From positions 1 through 64,000 of the forward strand of contig JAHQIW010000766.1 of assembly GCA_019055375.1 (NCBI GenBank): DNA of 64,000 bases, written 5' to 3'. Shown here piece by piece: positions 1-11,639 of this stretch; positions within the stretch are counted from its first letter, which is position 1, and every line of letters starts with the position of its first letter. This stretch comes from Parelaphostrongylus tenuis (taxonomy: Eukaryota; Nematoda; Chromadorea; Rhabditida; Metastrongylidae). Made by a program: the position numbers and the translations under genes. Below the pieces are notes generated by a model. The model was not told where the DNA came from. It saw only the letters and a program-made list of their open reading frames with translations, and did no database searches.

Positions 1-2484
1 TACGACGTCATTGGCCTGGCTGAGACGAGAAGGCGCCATCCTTTTCACGCTGTTTACGACACCGGAGAAGAACTGTCACTCGGTACATGCGATCGCAGAG
101 GTGTCGGCAGCGTTGGCGTCCTCGTCAAATTGAATTTGACCGTGAGCATTGATTCGTTTGATCAACCAACAACCCTTATCGGACGATTACGGTTGAAACG
201 ACATGGTTCTATGCCGGCTTTGACCATCTTCGTTGCTTACGCACCAACATCAAGCTATGACGAAGACGAAGTCGAAGCGTTCTATATGGACCTCGAAAAA
301 TTCTTCAGAGAAGATCATTCATTCTTCAATGTCATTGTCGGAGATTATAACGCAAAATCTGGACCTAGAAGAACGTTCTGAAGAGCGTCACATAGGGACC
401 CACGGACTAGAATGGAATGAACAGGGTGAGAGGCTATCTGAGTTTATCATGACGACGCAAACCATCCATAGTAACTCGCAAAGGCAAAAGCCTCTTTCTC
501 AGCGATGGACGTGGGAGTCTCTCAATGAAGAGTACCATAACGAAATAGCTCACATCATAGTAAATCGAAGGTTTTGCCTGACTGATGTCGCTGTTGTTCC
601 TAAGTTCTATACGGGATCAGACCATCGCCTCCTTCAGCGCAACATTCCGATTTTCGATGAGAGGAGAGAAAGCCGCTAAATTCAAACAACGGAGTCCCAA
701 AACTATCATAAACTGGGATGTATTCAAATCATTACTCGGCTCTTGGGAAGATACCGTTGTCGACAATATCGACGAAGAATACGATCGACTCGTGAATATC
801 TTCACGTTAGCGTTATAAGAGCCGAGAGTCCTAAGGTCACGAAGAGGCGCTTGTCTCCGCAGACACTCGAGCTGATACGTCACCGTGGAATCGCACGAGC
901 TGCAAGCAACCGAAACCTTACGTCCGAACTTGCGAAACGCTGCAGAGAAGCGATAAAAGAAGACTTCAAAGAGAGAAGAGCAGCAGTTATGGCAGAAGCT
1001 GCAGAAGCTGAGAAGAGTATTCGCAAGCCCAGTGAGGCTTCGCCAACTATAAGACCAAGATGATTGCACTCCGATACCCTGACGGGACACTTACAGCGTC
1101 GAGAAGGGCTATGCAAAGTCCCTATTCAATGGAAAACCAGCAAGACCGTACTGTTATTCAAAAAGGGAGACCTTCACGACATAGGCAATTATCGCCCAAT
1201 CTGCTTGCTGTCCGTTGTCTATAAACTCTCTGCTCGAGTCATGCTAAACAGGATTGAAAGAACACGACGAGAGACAGCCATGCGAACAAGCAGGGTTCCG
1301 AAAAGGATTCAGTACCATAAACCACATCCACACGATTACAAGACTCATTGAAGCTTTACGAGAGTACAAACAACCGCTCTGTCTCACTTTCATCGATCTG
1401 AAGAAAGCCTTTGATTCAGTGGAAACAGAAGCGGTTATAGAGGCTCTGGATAACCAGGGCGTCTCTACTCGGTACATAATGATCCTTCGTGACTTTATAA
1501 AGATTTCACGACCAAAATATCTCCATTCTACAACAATATCACCATTGACGTAAGAAGAGGGGTTCAACAAGGCGATACAATTTCGCCAAAACTATTCACT
1601 GCCACCGTACAAAACGTCATGCGAACATTAGAATGGGACGAAATGGGAGTGGCGCTTTGCTGACGATATCGTTATTATAACACCAAACATCAGCCAAGCG
1701 GAACGAATGTTTGCCGATTTCGATAACGCCTGTGGAAAGATTGGCCTTCAACTGAATCTAACGAAAACAATGTTCATGAGGAACGGATGGGTTTCTAATG
1801 CCCCATTCACGCTCAACGGAACGACAATCTTTGAATGCTCCAGTTACGTCTATCTAGGTCGTGAAATCAACATGATGAACGACCTAGCTCCAGAGTTGAG
1901 CAGGAGGAAACGAGCGGCTTGGGGAACATTTAAGAGCATCGAAGATGTAGTGAAGAGGACAAAGAACATCCGCTCCGTGCCCACCTTTTCGACTCGACAA
2001 TTATCCCTGCCCTAACTTGCAGCAGAAACCTGGTCGCTACGTAAGCAGGATGAAAGATCACTTAGCGTTATCGAGCGCGCAGTCGAAAGGTCGATGCTAG
2101 GAGTATCCCGTGTTTCGCAAATGAGAGAAAGGTTCCGAAGTTCCGACCTACGTCAACGATCGAAAATCAGAGACGCCGTTCTACACGCCAGGATATCGAA
2201 AATAAGGTGGGCCGGACACGTGATGCGCCTCAACGACAACCGATGGACGAGAGCCGTTACCGACTGGATTCCTCTGGACGTCAAGCGCTCTAAAGGAAGA
2301 CCACTGACCCTTTGGTCCGATTTCTTCACGAAAGCGATAGAAGAAAGATATGATGCTCAGCGAATCCCTAGAGCGAGGAGGACCCACTGGGCTACTCTTG
2401 CACGCGATAGGGAAAAATGGAAGAGTTGCTGGTAGCCGCTCGAGTCACTCGACGATCAACGGGACGACAGGTGATACAGGTGAC
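1..2484 (+). mobile_element. RTE-like non-LTR retrotransposon, 5'-truncated by the window edge, degenerate
   Basis: The translation breaks into several frames but keeps the order of an RTE-clade element. An apurinic-type endonuclease comes first: LAETRR at the start, GDYNAKSG near 345-370, GSDHRLL near 618-638. A reverse transcriptase follows: NYRPICLLSVVYKL near 1187-1230, TFIDLKKAFDSVE near 1388-1425, QQGDTISPKLFTA near 1566-1605, and the catalytic FADDI near 1658. A thumb/C-terminal region holds RWAGHVMRLNDNRWTRAV near 2208-2260. Frameshifts lie near 375, 820-1060, 1250-1330, 1550 and 2010. The bases between the EWDEMGV motif and FADDI look deleted. The frame stops at 2433-2435, before the family's usual C-terminus. 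The 3' end carries the short direct repeat GGTGATACAGGTGA near 2471-2484. This copy cannot encode a working protein. The 5' end lies outside the window. Confidence 0.9.
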
Positions 2485-2629
2485 AGCGTCTAGGTTAGTA
2501 AAAGATCAGTTCCGGTAATGAGCTCTTTAGCTGAAAATCAATGCTGCACATCGCAGTTGTCATCGAAAAGTCTTTTTCTGTCTCATATGTAGAAGAAATT
2601 ATCCAACATCAAACGGTACCACCCCAGTG

Positions 2630-2790
2630 CACTCGATTGTACATGTTCAATCATGTTAATAAGTCGATTATAAACCCAATGATGAAGAGTGGTGTGCAAA
2701 ATTTCCTTCAGCCGGGATTTAAACCCGATGCTACTCTTTCCGGGAGCATGTGCTAAACCGTTACACCACCGACGCTCGTTTTGCGCTCCA
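2630..2790 (-). mobile_element. tRNA-headed SINE, family F1, copy 1
   Basis: Read on the minus strand, 2775-2705 has a tRNA-like A box (GGTGGTGTAACGGTTTAGCA) and a B-box-like block (GGGTTTAAATCCCGG). A tail runs to about 2630 containing TTGCACACCACTCTTCATC. It faces copy 2 head to head. The copy is diverged in the B box (GGTTTAAATCC instead of GGTTCGAATCC). Confidence 0.7.
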
Positions 2791-2914
2791 CTCTTTCTAC
2801 GCTACAACGCGTTATCTGTCAACAGCCAACCGTCTACGGTGTGGCGGGGTAGTCATTATCGACATTGAACCCACTTTTGTTGACAGATATTGGGTTTCAA
2901 TTATCAATAGAAAG

Positions 2915-3090
2915 AAGAAAGAGTGGAGTGCAAAACGAGCGTCGGTGGTGCAACGGTTTAGCGCATGCTCCCGAAAAGAGTAAGATATGGGTTGAAATGT
3001 TGACGCAAACGTTTTCGCACATCACTCTACATCATTGGGTTTATCTAAACATCATAATACCGCAATCGGCGGTCACATAAAATGATTTCC
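2915..3090 (+). mobile_element. tRNA-headed SINE, family F1, copy 2
   Basis: The tRNA-like head starts near 2939 (GCGTCGGTGGTGCAACGGTT). The B box is decayed (GATATGGGTTGAAATG). The tail CGCACATCACTCTACATC and ACATCATAATACCGCAATC matches the copy at 28.5 kb. A shared leader AGAGTGGAGTGCAAAACGAG lies just upstream, as in copy 1. Confidence 0.7.
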
Positions 3091-4440
3091 GATTGATAAG
3101 TCGATTATCATAACTGATTAGTTCCGAATCAATTTACATGTACGTTTATAACATTGAGGGTGTATTGAATAGAAGTGTAATCAAATCAACAACATGTCAT
3201 GGCATTAATCTACTGAACCACACACTGGGAAAATTTTCTAGCGATTAGTTCTAGAGTTATTTATCCAAGAAACAAAAACCAAGCACGCGAGATTGTCTAA
3301 TCTTAATTCGAAGAAAAAACCACTAAATACGAAAGGGGCAACTGCTTTATAGCGCTCGTTGACTACTTTCCAGTTTTCACTCTTATGAAAAAATAATAAA
3401 AGAACAGATCAATGATCGAACTTCTTGATACTTTTTGAAAAAGATGAGAATTTCCACTCAGAATTTCAAAAAACCTGTGGCATCTCAAAAACCCCATAGG
3501 CATTAAGATGAGCTAAAGCAAAAAAATGTAGATATCTTAAAATAGCAGTGATGAAGGTTAACGTCTATAAAAATTTTCAACGTAGGATTTGTAATTTTTG
3601 GCTGCATTTGCAACACATTGTTAGTCAGTTAATAACACACTTGTTGACTTGTTACACAATGACTTGTTACACATTACCTGATATTAACGCCTATTAGGCC
3701 AAATTAAGCGTTGTCACCGTGTTTAGAGCGACAATGATCCGAGTTCACAGCAATCTGTTCTTTGCGACAACTTTGTACTTCAAAATGAAAGCGCGGGTAA
3801 CCTTGTGAATGGAAAAGCCGTACAATATAAATTTGGCTGCTGGTTCGACCATGTGGTAGACTAAGCAAGCCTTGTGTTGATCCGCGATTCGCCAGTTAGT
3901 ATAAGGATTGTCTTAAGTTAGGTACTACAAAAAACCTTCATAAAATATGAGTTTTCGTAATTCTTTTTGAACTGATATTCTAAGATTTTGAAAGATTCTT
4001 TGCACGTAGTTCTGTATCAGTGAGCTTCGAGATCATCGGCACATCTTTTCAATGAATAACAACTATTAAAGGAAGGTTTTCACCCTATAACGAGGGTTTC
4101 TCGAAAGCAGCGAGTAGTACTTAAACTTTTAGTACTGGAATAACTTTGTGTAAGTTTTCAGCGATCAATTCAAGCTGGATCTTTGCTACACATCCGATTT
4201 TATATTTGAAAATAGGTTAAGTTGACTAATAGATTAGCGATCAACAGTAAGAAGAACTACGATGTCTTATTTCAAAAATTTGTTCATTATCGACTTGGAA
4301 ACTAAGTTACAGTTAAACATGTGAGCTCTAGCTGAAGAGTGAAGCGGCAAGGGCTGGTACAGTTGACCATTGTGATTGTGACCTTCAGAAAAGATCCTCA
4401 GGGGTGAGCTAACAGAGTATTGGAAATATTCGAATTTCAC
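3091..4440. other. AT-rich stretch without a clear gene
   Basis: No convincing exon or named repeat was found on either strand. On the minus strand an open frame at 4500-4267 (FDFNIILKRSPPERAGIPVK then FEYFQYSVSSPLRIF) looks protein-like. It could be the continuation of the EGF-module gene just upstream if a second frameshift near 4495 is real. It ends at a stop at 4267. Confidence 0.4.
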
Positions 4441-4448
4441 AGGGATAC

Positions 4449-7400
4449 CTGCTCGTTCTGGAGGAGAGCGTTTGAGTATAATATTGAAATCAAAAGCCAA
4501 CGAACATCTTCGAATCGATGGTATCGCGATCCGTGTCGAGCGGTTCGATTTGCATCAATTTCACAGTGAAAGCCGGCATAACTCCGAGGGCATGTACATC
4601 TCCCATGCACTTCGACTCCTAAACAGCAAAGTAGTTCAGAAAGAAGCTTCTTAGCGCGTTCCAATAGTCTTATGACGCATTAGGCTATGATAAAAATCAA
4701 AAAGTAGTTATTCAGTTAATTATCAGCACTTGTCGAGATCCTAACAAGTACTATGAACATTTTATTCTTACCCCCATTCAAGCACACCATCTCCGTACAT
4801 CGTTCACCTTGATAGAATGGTAGACAATTACAGTAGCTTCTACCGTCAACTCCTGAAATTCGAGGAAAGACTTCTAACACAAAATTAGTTTTTTCTTCCT
4901 ATTTATATAACGGATAATAGCGCATGTGGCGCGTGTTTAAAGGTGTTTTGCGTCGAATTGAATGCATAGTCCTTCCTACAATCGCTCGTGGTGGCCTATC
5001 GGTGAACCGAGTCACTGCTGTATCCTCCCAGACAAGTCTGAGACCTGTTTGGGTACCAATTCACCTAACTCGGAAGGATGGATGGTCCACCAAGCCTCAC
5101 CAAGGCTCACCAAGCTCACCAAGCCATCCATCCTTCCGAGTTAGGTGAATTGGTACCAAACAGGTCTCAGACTTGTCTCGGAGGATACAGCAGTGACTCG
5201 GTTCACCGATAGGCCACCACGAGCGATTACAGGAAGATTATGCATTCAATCACCTCAAACGAAGTTAAGAATTGAAGGCGAATGCATGGCGCTTGCCTCA
5301 GGGATTGACCAACGCCGAAACCTTCATCCTTTATTATCCTTTATAGCGCATCATCACACCTTTTATGTGCGGATTACAGGACACAACAGTTTTTGCACTC
5401 AAAATTTCCTTCACATTCATCTTCCACAAAGGTCTACGAGTTTGCATAATGCCTCAGCATCTGCTTGGAAACATTGCCTTCTTTGTGACTGTTGCAGAAT
5501 GCTTACTGAGACCATTCTCTTTACGAACTTGAAAGAGGTTTAGTCAAAGCGTTTCCTAAGACGTTCGTTGATTGATTGCAAAAGAGCATTTTGGGATGGA
5601 ATCAGACCGGTGTCTTGATTTCTTAAACAGCGCATCACCTATCACTGCAATACAAACTCCAGATAATTATTTAGGCCAAATAATGACGAATAAATCTAAA
5701 TATTGTAAAGTAATCCACTTTCATGAGTTACAAGGACTTATTTATTTTATAGAAAAGCTGTCACTATTTCAACCCGTTTGGGACGGATTATGTCCATATA
5801 GATGCACTATTTTCTATAGGCATTTCTCAGCGAAAAAAATCTTATTCTTAATTTTAGTAAACATTCGAAAACTTATATCACGGCCATCTCAATAATGCGC
5901 TTGTTTCATTGAAAGCTTTTGTTTTTTACGTTATATAACACCGCAGATAATATTATTTTCCACACTTTATTTGCTTTGTTTATTCAGTTGGGGTGTGTGC
6001 GTGAGTTTTCGCTTGATTATTGATAGTCATTCAATGGCCCATTCTCGGAAATCGATGCTGGAATTGGTTGTTAGGAAGGTTTTATAGAGCAGTATTTAAG
6101 TGATGAGAAGATTACGTTTGTTTGAAATAGTCAACCCGTCGCTCAAATATAATGGTGGGTTTAATTGGCAATGTGATATGAAAAAAAAGTTTGTACCTAT
6201 GAAACAATAGAAAAAAGTCTTCTCCACAGTTCTAATACAAAACCTGAAAATTATCCGAAACGATGGGATCGTCGTGCGTCGCTTAAATGACGCTATGAGC
6301 AGCAAGTTTGACTACCCCACGAAAGGGCGTGCGATATTCGTTATTCATGCAGGAATTTTTATCCATTCAGAAAAAACTCATAGGTTTTTTCTGATAGGAT
6401 TGTAGAAAGAACTTTTTTCTATTGTTCCATAGGTACAAGCTTTGAGTGTTTCACATTGCCAAAGAAATCCGCTATGAAGTTCAACCGACTAGCTAATTAC
6501 TCCGACTACAAAACGTGATGTCTTTTTACTCTGAGAGCACTCAATGTAAATGTTTTCAGAAATCAATTTATCCCAAGATTCTCCACATTTTAGCTACCGA
6601 ATGACTGCCAATAATCCAACGAAAACCCATTTACAGATGTCAGTCAAGCAAAGAAAGCAAGCTGAATATGAAACGTAATTTCCCCCTAACGTGACGTGAG
6701 TTTTTTTTTCAATGAGAAAGGTCTTGGAAATTAGTGTAACAAATAGATACATCCCGTTCCGAAAGGGTCAAACAGCTAAGAAACAATATAGCATAGTGTG
6801 ACATATTTTCCATATGATAATCTAAGTTAAGGATTTGTGACTAATAGGAATGAATGAAGAAAGCCCTCCAAACCAATGATCGATCAACAATTTGAATGAT
6901 ACTCTATCCACCACCAACCCCACATATTATAATTGACCCGTTAAGAGCGGGGTCTATCAACCGCATTCCCACACGATAACGTGTTCGAAGATCTGTCATC
7001 TACACGCTACACAATTTGATCAGCATCAGGTCCTAAAAGGGCTGCATCTATCACACTTTACAGCAAAATATTTTCGTTCATGCCACTTGGTTCGCTATCG
7101 TAAGAAATGAATTGCAGCTCTATAACATTTTCAACTGCTCATCCTCGTACCAAGTGATATATAATTCCAAGATCGACTATAGATTAAGCTCGGCATTGAT
7201 TGAAAGATATTCCGTGATTATCTTTGCTTCAGCAAACAGGATGTCGTTAACCCACTTTTTTTGTAGAAAATAGTGCAACGGAGATCGCATCGGTGGCAAA
7301 CGTTTCGGCAGTTTTGCCTTCCTAAGCCTGAAAGAGTCCAGGTCACCTACATCAACTTAGTCAAACACTTTTTTTCTTTTTTCTTTTCTCGCTCTTTCCT

Positions 7401-8846
7401 TTCTGCTTTGGTTATGGGAGTGTTTGACAAAGTTGTTGTAGGTCAGGTGGACCCTTTCAGGCTCCGAGGAAGGCAAGACCTCCAAATCGTCAGCCACCGA
7501 TAAGCGTGTATCAATAACCTCGTGTTTGCTGAAGCAAAGATAATCACATTATATATAATCGACATAAAAAATTGAAAGCATTGAAATCGAACCTTTCAAA
7601 ACTTGTCCCTGATCACAAATTTTGTCGCAAAATTCTCCAAAAAAGGGATCCATGCATACACACAACATTCCTAACGTTTTGTGAACGATAGCCATTGTTT
7701 TTGCACGGTGCTAGTTTCCTACAGTGCCTATCCAGAGCCTCGTTAATTTCTGAAATTAATAGATAGACAGTCGAGGATTTTCTTTGCAAACTTCCTAAGT
7801 TCAAGAATTTTTAGAAGGTGCCCTTTTTGGACGATGCCCCAGTTTATAAAAGGCCTAGTGATGTAGCATGTCAGTTCACTAGGTTTGAGGCATTCATCAG
7901 AGCGATAGCAGTGCGAAAACTATGTGGTTATACAAATAGATTCCGTTTAGCTTTTCGGATCAGGGCAACGGTATGAAAAATTGGAGTAAAAATGTAGTTG
8001 ATACAAATTCGACTCTTTTACTATTCTTGTGAAAATCTACTGAATGCTTTTTGTCTGTATTGTTATGTGTCTGTGGAACGTCTCCTAGACACATTTCGCT
8101 CATGTTCATATGGAGACACATTTCCAGCAAAAAAGGACCTTGGGAATTACGCTCACAATTTACGATGAACGGAAAATGTAATGATTTGGAATAAAAAAAG
8201 AATCGAAGACAAAGACTACGATGCTTTTACAGTGAACTGATCATGTCTGTATTGAACTCACCTGGACATTTGCACTTAACTCCATAACCAGTAAAGCTGA
8301 AATTAAGGAGGGCTGTAGCCGAAACCATGAAGGCGCCCTGCAATTGCGGTAATTAGCAAATGGAACAAATTATGAGACATTTCAATAGCGGGTAGAAATA
8401 GAATCTCTTGCGTATATTTGAAAAATGACCTTACATCATCAAATTTCTATTATCATTTTTCTTGGCAAATAATCATCTAGCAAGTATTCCAGTATTAGTT
8501 CATAGAGAAATCTCGTCTCTCGTCTAAACTGCTGTTTTTCTTTATCGAAAGTACTCAACAATAATTCAAATTAGGCAGAGAAACATCCTAGAAAGTCGTT
8601 GAGAAATCAGTAATAATCAGTTTATAGGGTTATGAAAGTTCGTTATCACAGCATAATCGGAACATAGTTTGAGAACATATTGAAATTATAACAGCTTTCA
8701 TGATTAATGTTATGGTAAATTCTGCTTTATTGTCAGAAATGGACGGAAAAGGATACCTCAAATACCCTGCAGTGATCATTGTCACCATTCGGAGTGTGTT
8801 CATCGACGATGTAATCGGATGCCCTTTGAGTCCAATTTTTTATTAG
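4449..8846 (-). CDS. Partial gene for an EGF-module protein, at least five exons, one frameshift
   Basis: Minus-strand exons are inferred at 8846-8766, 8337-8262, 7749-7593, 4852-4772 and 4618-4449. Each is bounded by AG/GT signals, and codon phases agree across the four joins (0, 1, 1, 1). The peptide runs LIKNWTQRASDYIVDEHTPN, then FTGYGVKCKCP, then HCRKLAPCKNNGYRSQN, then CDKICDQGQVLKGVDGRSYC, then CLPFYQGERC, then CLNGGVEVHGRCTCPRSYAG and FHCE. The C-x-C, G-x-x-C spacing is that of EGF-like repeats, usually in secreted or membrane proteins. Exon 7749-7593 needs one T fewer in the run at about 7643-7648 to stay in frame. That could be a sequencing slip or a true lesion. The 3' end is unresolved. 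The 5' exons and any signal peptide were not found, although minus-strand candidates at 15.4-22.3 kb might belong here. No family name is claimed. Confidence 0.55.
4958..5249. repeat. Near-perfect foldback element (about 125-bp arms)
   Basis: The arm at 4958-5085 is the reverse complement of 5124-5249 with only a handful of mismatches. The loop at 5086-5123 is built of CACCAAG-type short repeats. It lies in an intron of the EGF-module gene. Apparent open frames here are products of the palindrome. A diverged single arm recurs near 57135-57300, and a shorter piece near 20610-20655. Confidence 0.9.
5390..5630 (-). mobile_element. Possible diverged SINE, family F3
   Basis: GTTCGTTGATTGATTGCAAA near 5563-5582 and the segment near 5515-5535 resemble the copy at 63590-63805. 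The match is patchy. Confidence 0.3.
5631..7213. other. Intron-like AT-rich stretch, nothing identified
   Basis: It lies between the exons at 4852 and 7593 of the EGF-module gene. No further exon with a convincing phase and no recognisable repeat was seen. Confidence 0.5.
7214..7547. repeat. Foldback element with about 150-bp arms, family M2
   Basis: The left arm begins GTGATTATCTTTGCTTCAGC and the right arm ends with its reverse complement near 7527-7547. The inner arms share GCCTTCCT-AGCCTGAAAG and CCACCTGACCTAC-type segments. The loop is a T-rich tract near 7368-7400. The inner block (GTTTCGGCAGTTTTGCCTTC) recurs as solo pieces at 11.98, 41.09, 42.9 and 60.09 kb. Confidence 0.85.
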
Positions 8847-9032
8847 CTGGAAGAAACATTTATAAGTGCTAAGATAAGGTGGTGACAACACTAAATATTG
8901 TACACAATAAAAGTATAAGTAATAGAAGATGGTTTTCAAGGCTATTCTTGGATTTAGTAAGCTTCTGCTTTCGAATACTCAAAATCGAAGCGAGGCTGAC
9001 CCATTTTTTTCAAAATCTGCCTTTATGGCTTA

Positions 9033-9118
9033 CGGCCTCATCATGACGGCAGGTGGGAAGATTCCAGATATTGTACTGTAATAGATGGCGGGATCTTCAT
9101 CACCCCAGAAAGATCTCA
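9033..9118 (-). other. Unassigned open segment ending at a splice-donor-like site
   Basis: On the minus strand this reads SFWGDEDPAIYYSTISG then IFPPAVMMRP, followed by GTAAGC. The plus strand is also open here, so this is only a weak exon candidate. Its exit phase does not match the next known exon at 8846. Confidence 0.15.
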
Positions 9119-9313
9119 AGTATGAGAAAGAGTTTGAGGCCGCTTAAAAACCCAGAATAACCGTATGACACGCGATGGTTTTGAGAGTTATGCGTAACTA
9201 CATTTACATCAGAAATAATTAAAATAAGAATCTTATGTCTCTTTTAACTCTCCACTTCACGTTCGACGAGCAGACGGAGACGTTTGGTCAAGTAATGCGC
9301 TCAGGAATAATTA

Positions 9314-10253
9314 TAGGACTTCTCATAAGTTTTGACACTAGAGGAAAAAACGCTAAATTTATTAACCAAAAATATTAGAATTGCTTAACAACATTATTCA
9401 AAGTATGTTTCATCACATTGAACACAATTTCGCTATCTCTCAAAAAAGAGACCAATACCGCTTTCATGTAGAATTTTTTGAGCTTTTTTTTTTTTGGTAC
9501 CAAATTTGTCCGTAATCGCCACATCATGGCCGCTCAGAAGCCTTTATCGCAATTTGCTGCTTAACGAATACAAATTGGGACACGATGCACAGATCGCCTT
9601 CGAGAACATCAACCGTGCAATGCCTCCACGATTTGTGTGCAGGAGATCAGCATTTCTATTTTTTCCTGAGTTTCGCGCCGGCGACACCAATTTGAAGTCG
9701 CCGTAATCTCATCCTGCTTCAAGACAACGCAAGACTGCATGTCTCCATATTGACATGAGGGAAATTGGGCGATCTTGGCTGGGAGTTGGTGGATTATCCG
9801 CCCTACAGTATTGATTTGTCGCTATCATTTCTTCCAGTCGCTGAAGCAATTGATTAGCAAGAAGTTCCGCGACATTAATTATTTCGTAGAGGTTTGGAAA
9901 GTTTCTTTGAGTTCAAAGATGACTACTTCCATGAGTATCACCTGTATCACCTGCCGTCCCGTTGATCGTCGGGTGACTCGAGCGGGTACCAGCAACTCTT
10001 CCATATTTCCCTATCGCGTGCAAGAGTAGCCCAGTGGGTCCTTCTCGCTCTAGGGATTCGCTGAGCATCATATCTTTCTTCCATCGCTTTCGTGAAGAAA
10101 TCGGACCCGTTGGTCCGATTTCTTCATTTCTTCACTTCCATGAGTGCGGTATTGATTTGTTGCCTGATTAGTATTGTTAGGTAATTTTGATCACTTGAGG
10201 TTGATAAACTTAGCTTTTATTGCCATATTGCCAAAACTTATGAGAAGACCTGA
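9314..10253 (+). mobile_element. Mariner-family DNA transposon relic
   Basis: The ends are inverted copies of AGGTCTTCTCATAAGTTTTG (left near 9316, slightly mutated; right near 10231-10252), with TA at both sides. Transposase remnants on the plus strand include LLQDNARPHVS, then GWELVDYPPYSIDLS, near 9712-9815. These correspond to the mariner block with the second catalytic Asp followed by the PHPPYSPDL-type motif. Frames are broken. The 3' part is interrupted by the RTE insertion at 9937-10133. Related deleted copies lie at 52998-53700 and 57857-58455. Confidence 0.85.
9937..10133 (-). mobile_element. 5'-truncated RTE insertion with target-site duplication
   Basis: The reverse complement matches the last 190 or so bases of the RTE at 1-2484, including the 3' repeat GGTGATACAGGTGAT. 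ACTTCCATGAGT occurs exactly at 9925-9936 and 10134-10145, giving a 12-bp target-site duplication. The target is the mariner relic. The truncated 5' end carries a perfect 15-bp inverted repeat (10093-10107 and 10112-10126). Confidence 0.9.
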
Positions 10254-11055
10254 TAGGAATGTAGGACTTACTGATAGCGGATTTACATATAGGTGACATG
10301 CATTTTCCCGCCAGAAATCAAGCTGTTTATATCTAAAATATTATCAAAAGTGAGAAGGGACGGCAAACTGACCTTTGTATTTTCGGCGATGGGTTCACCA
10401 CCTCGACAACAAGTGACTTTGTAGGTACGTGGCAAAAGTGCGGGCCGATGAAATCGACCCCACGCTGAGGTCCTTCAGTGGACGAAATAGCATCTAAATT
10501 CTCCGTTTTGAGTCATCCGATGCGAAGTTTTGAATAGCTGAATTTAAATAGAAGCATTGGGACGGAAATGTGGAGTACTTGACGAGTGACGCTCGATCAG
10601 TTGCGAGCCGAAGAGGATAAGCTCAAATGGGTAACTCAGTAAAGGTTCTAAAGAAAGGAACTTCCATCCGTTTGTGATTGCATAACAAGAGGATGGAAAT
10701 CGATGCTTCAAGTGGAAATTTAATATCTTTTGCGATTCAAAAGCGGCTCGGTCTGTGCATTGAAACAGGTGAAGTTCTTTTCCTGCCAACATTGGATAAG
10801 ACAATCATATGGTATATGTCTTTGTCAAGATGGACTCGGCTACGAATGCCTTCAAATGCTTTATGATGTGACCAGCGACATAAAAGTTTGTCATGAATGT
10901 CAATTTGAAAAGCCACATAGTATGTCTACTCGCATTCATTCCCTTTTCAATATGTTATCCACAAGTTTTTCTTTGGAGTCGCCCTCAGCTTCTTACCGGA
11001 GTCAAGTCCAAATTTAGAGCTCTGGAACAAACTTTGAAATATATAATCAGTAATG
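10254..11055. other. No gene identified
   Basis: Short overlapping frames exist on both strands near 10544-11020, but none shows splice context or a recognisable motif. Confidence 0.4.
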
Positions 11056-11059
11056 TTGA

Positions 11060-11290
11060 GTGTTATGTAAAACCTCGGCGGAAGTTAAACCCGCGTCTCA
11101 CCCTATCAGGGAGCGTGTGATAATCACCGCACTACAAAAGCTGTTATTCTACTATCACTTTTCCGCGATACATGATATCGATTATGTCACCAACCAAGCG
11201 TCAACAGTTTGGCATGGTAGGCACATGTCGGCATTGAGCCCAGTTACGCTGACACCTATTTATGTGATAAACCAGATTGCTAATCTAACC
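11060..11290 (-). mobile_element. tRNA-headed SINE, family F2
   Basis: The minus strand of 11070-11135 has a B-box-like GCGGGTTTAACTTCCGCCGA preceded by GGTGAGAC and an A-box-like GTGCGGTGATTATCACA. A flanking segment with CAGTTACGCTGACACCTATT is shared with the copy near 21.6 kb. Confidence 0.6.
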
Positions 11291-11639
11291 ACTTTTTTAG
11301 CACTAGTTTAATGTTAAAACTATATAGACAATAGTACTGAGTGCTATTCGATACTATGCATATACAATGTTGAAATGTGCTTAGAAGACAAGCCACTGAC
11401 AGTTGGTTGCTGACAAATCATCCTGAGAATTCTGACCAGTTTTCAATTTTCTCAAACTTTTTGATAACGGATCATGAATATGACTCCCTTCTGTTTACTC
11501 AAGTGAGATCAGCAATGATTTAGATTGAAAGAAAAGAGATATTACACGCTCTGATTAATCGGAGATTTGTGAAAAAAGCATGAAATCTTTGAATAAGCGT
11601 TTTCGCAGTTCTATGATCGGAATGCCGTCATTCTAGAAT

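Noticed and set aside
4924..5543. Several plus-strand ORFs
   Set aside because: They cross the foldback element at 4958-5249, where both arms are open as a by-product of the palindrome.
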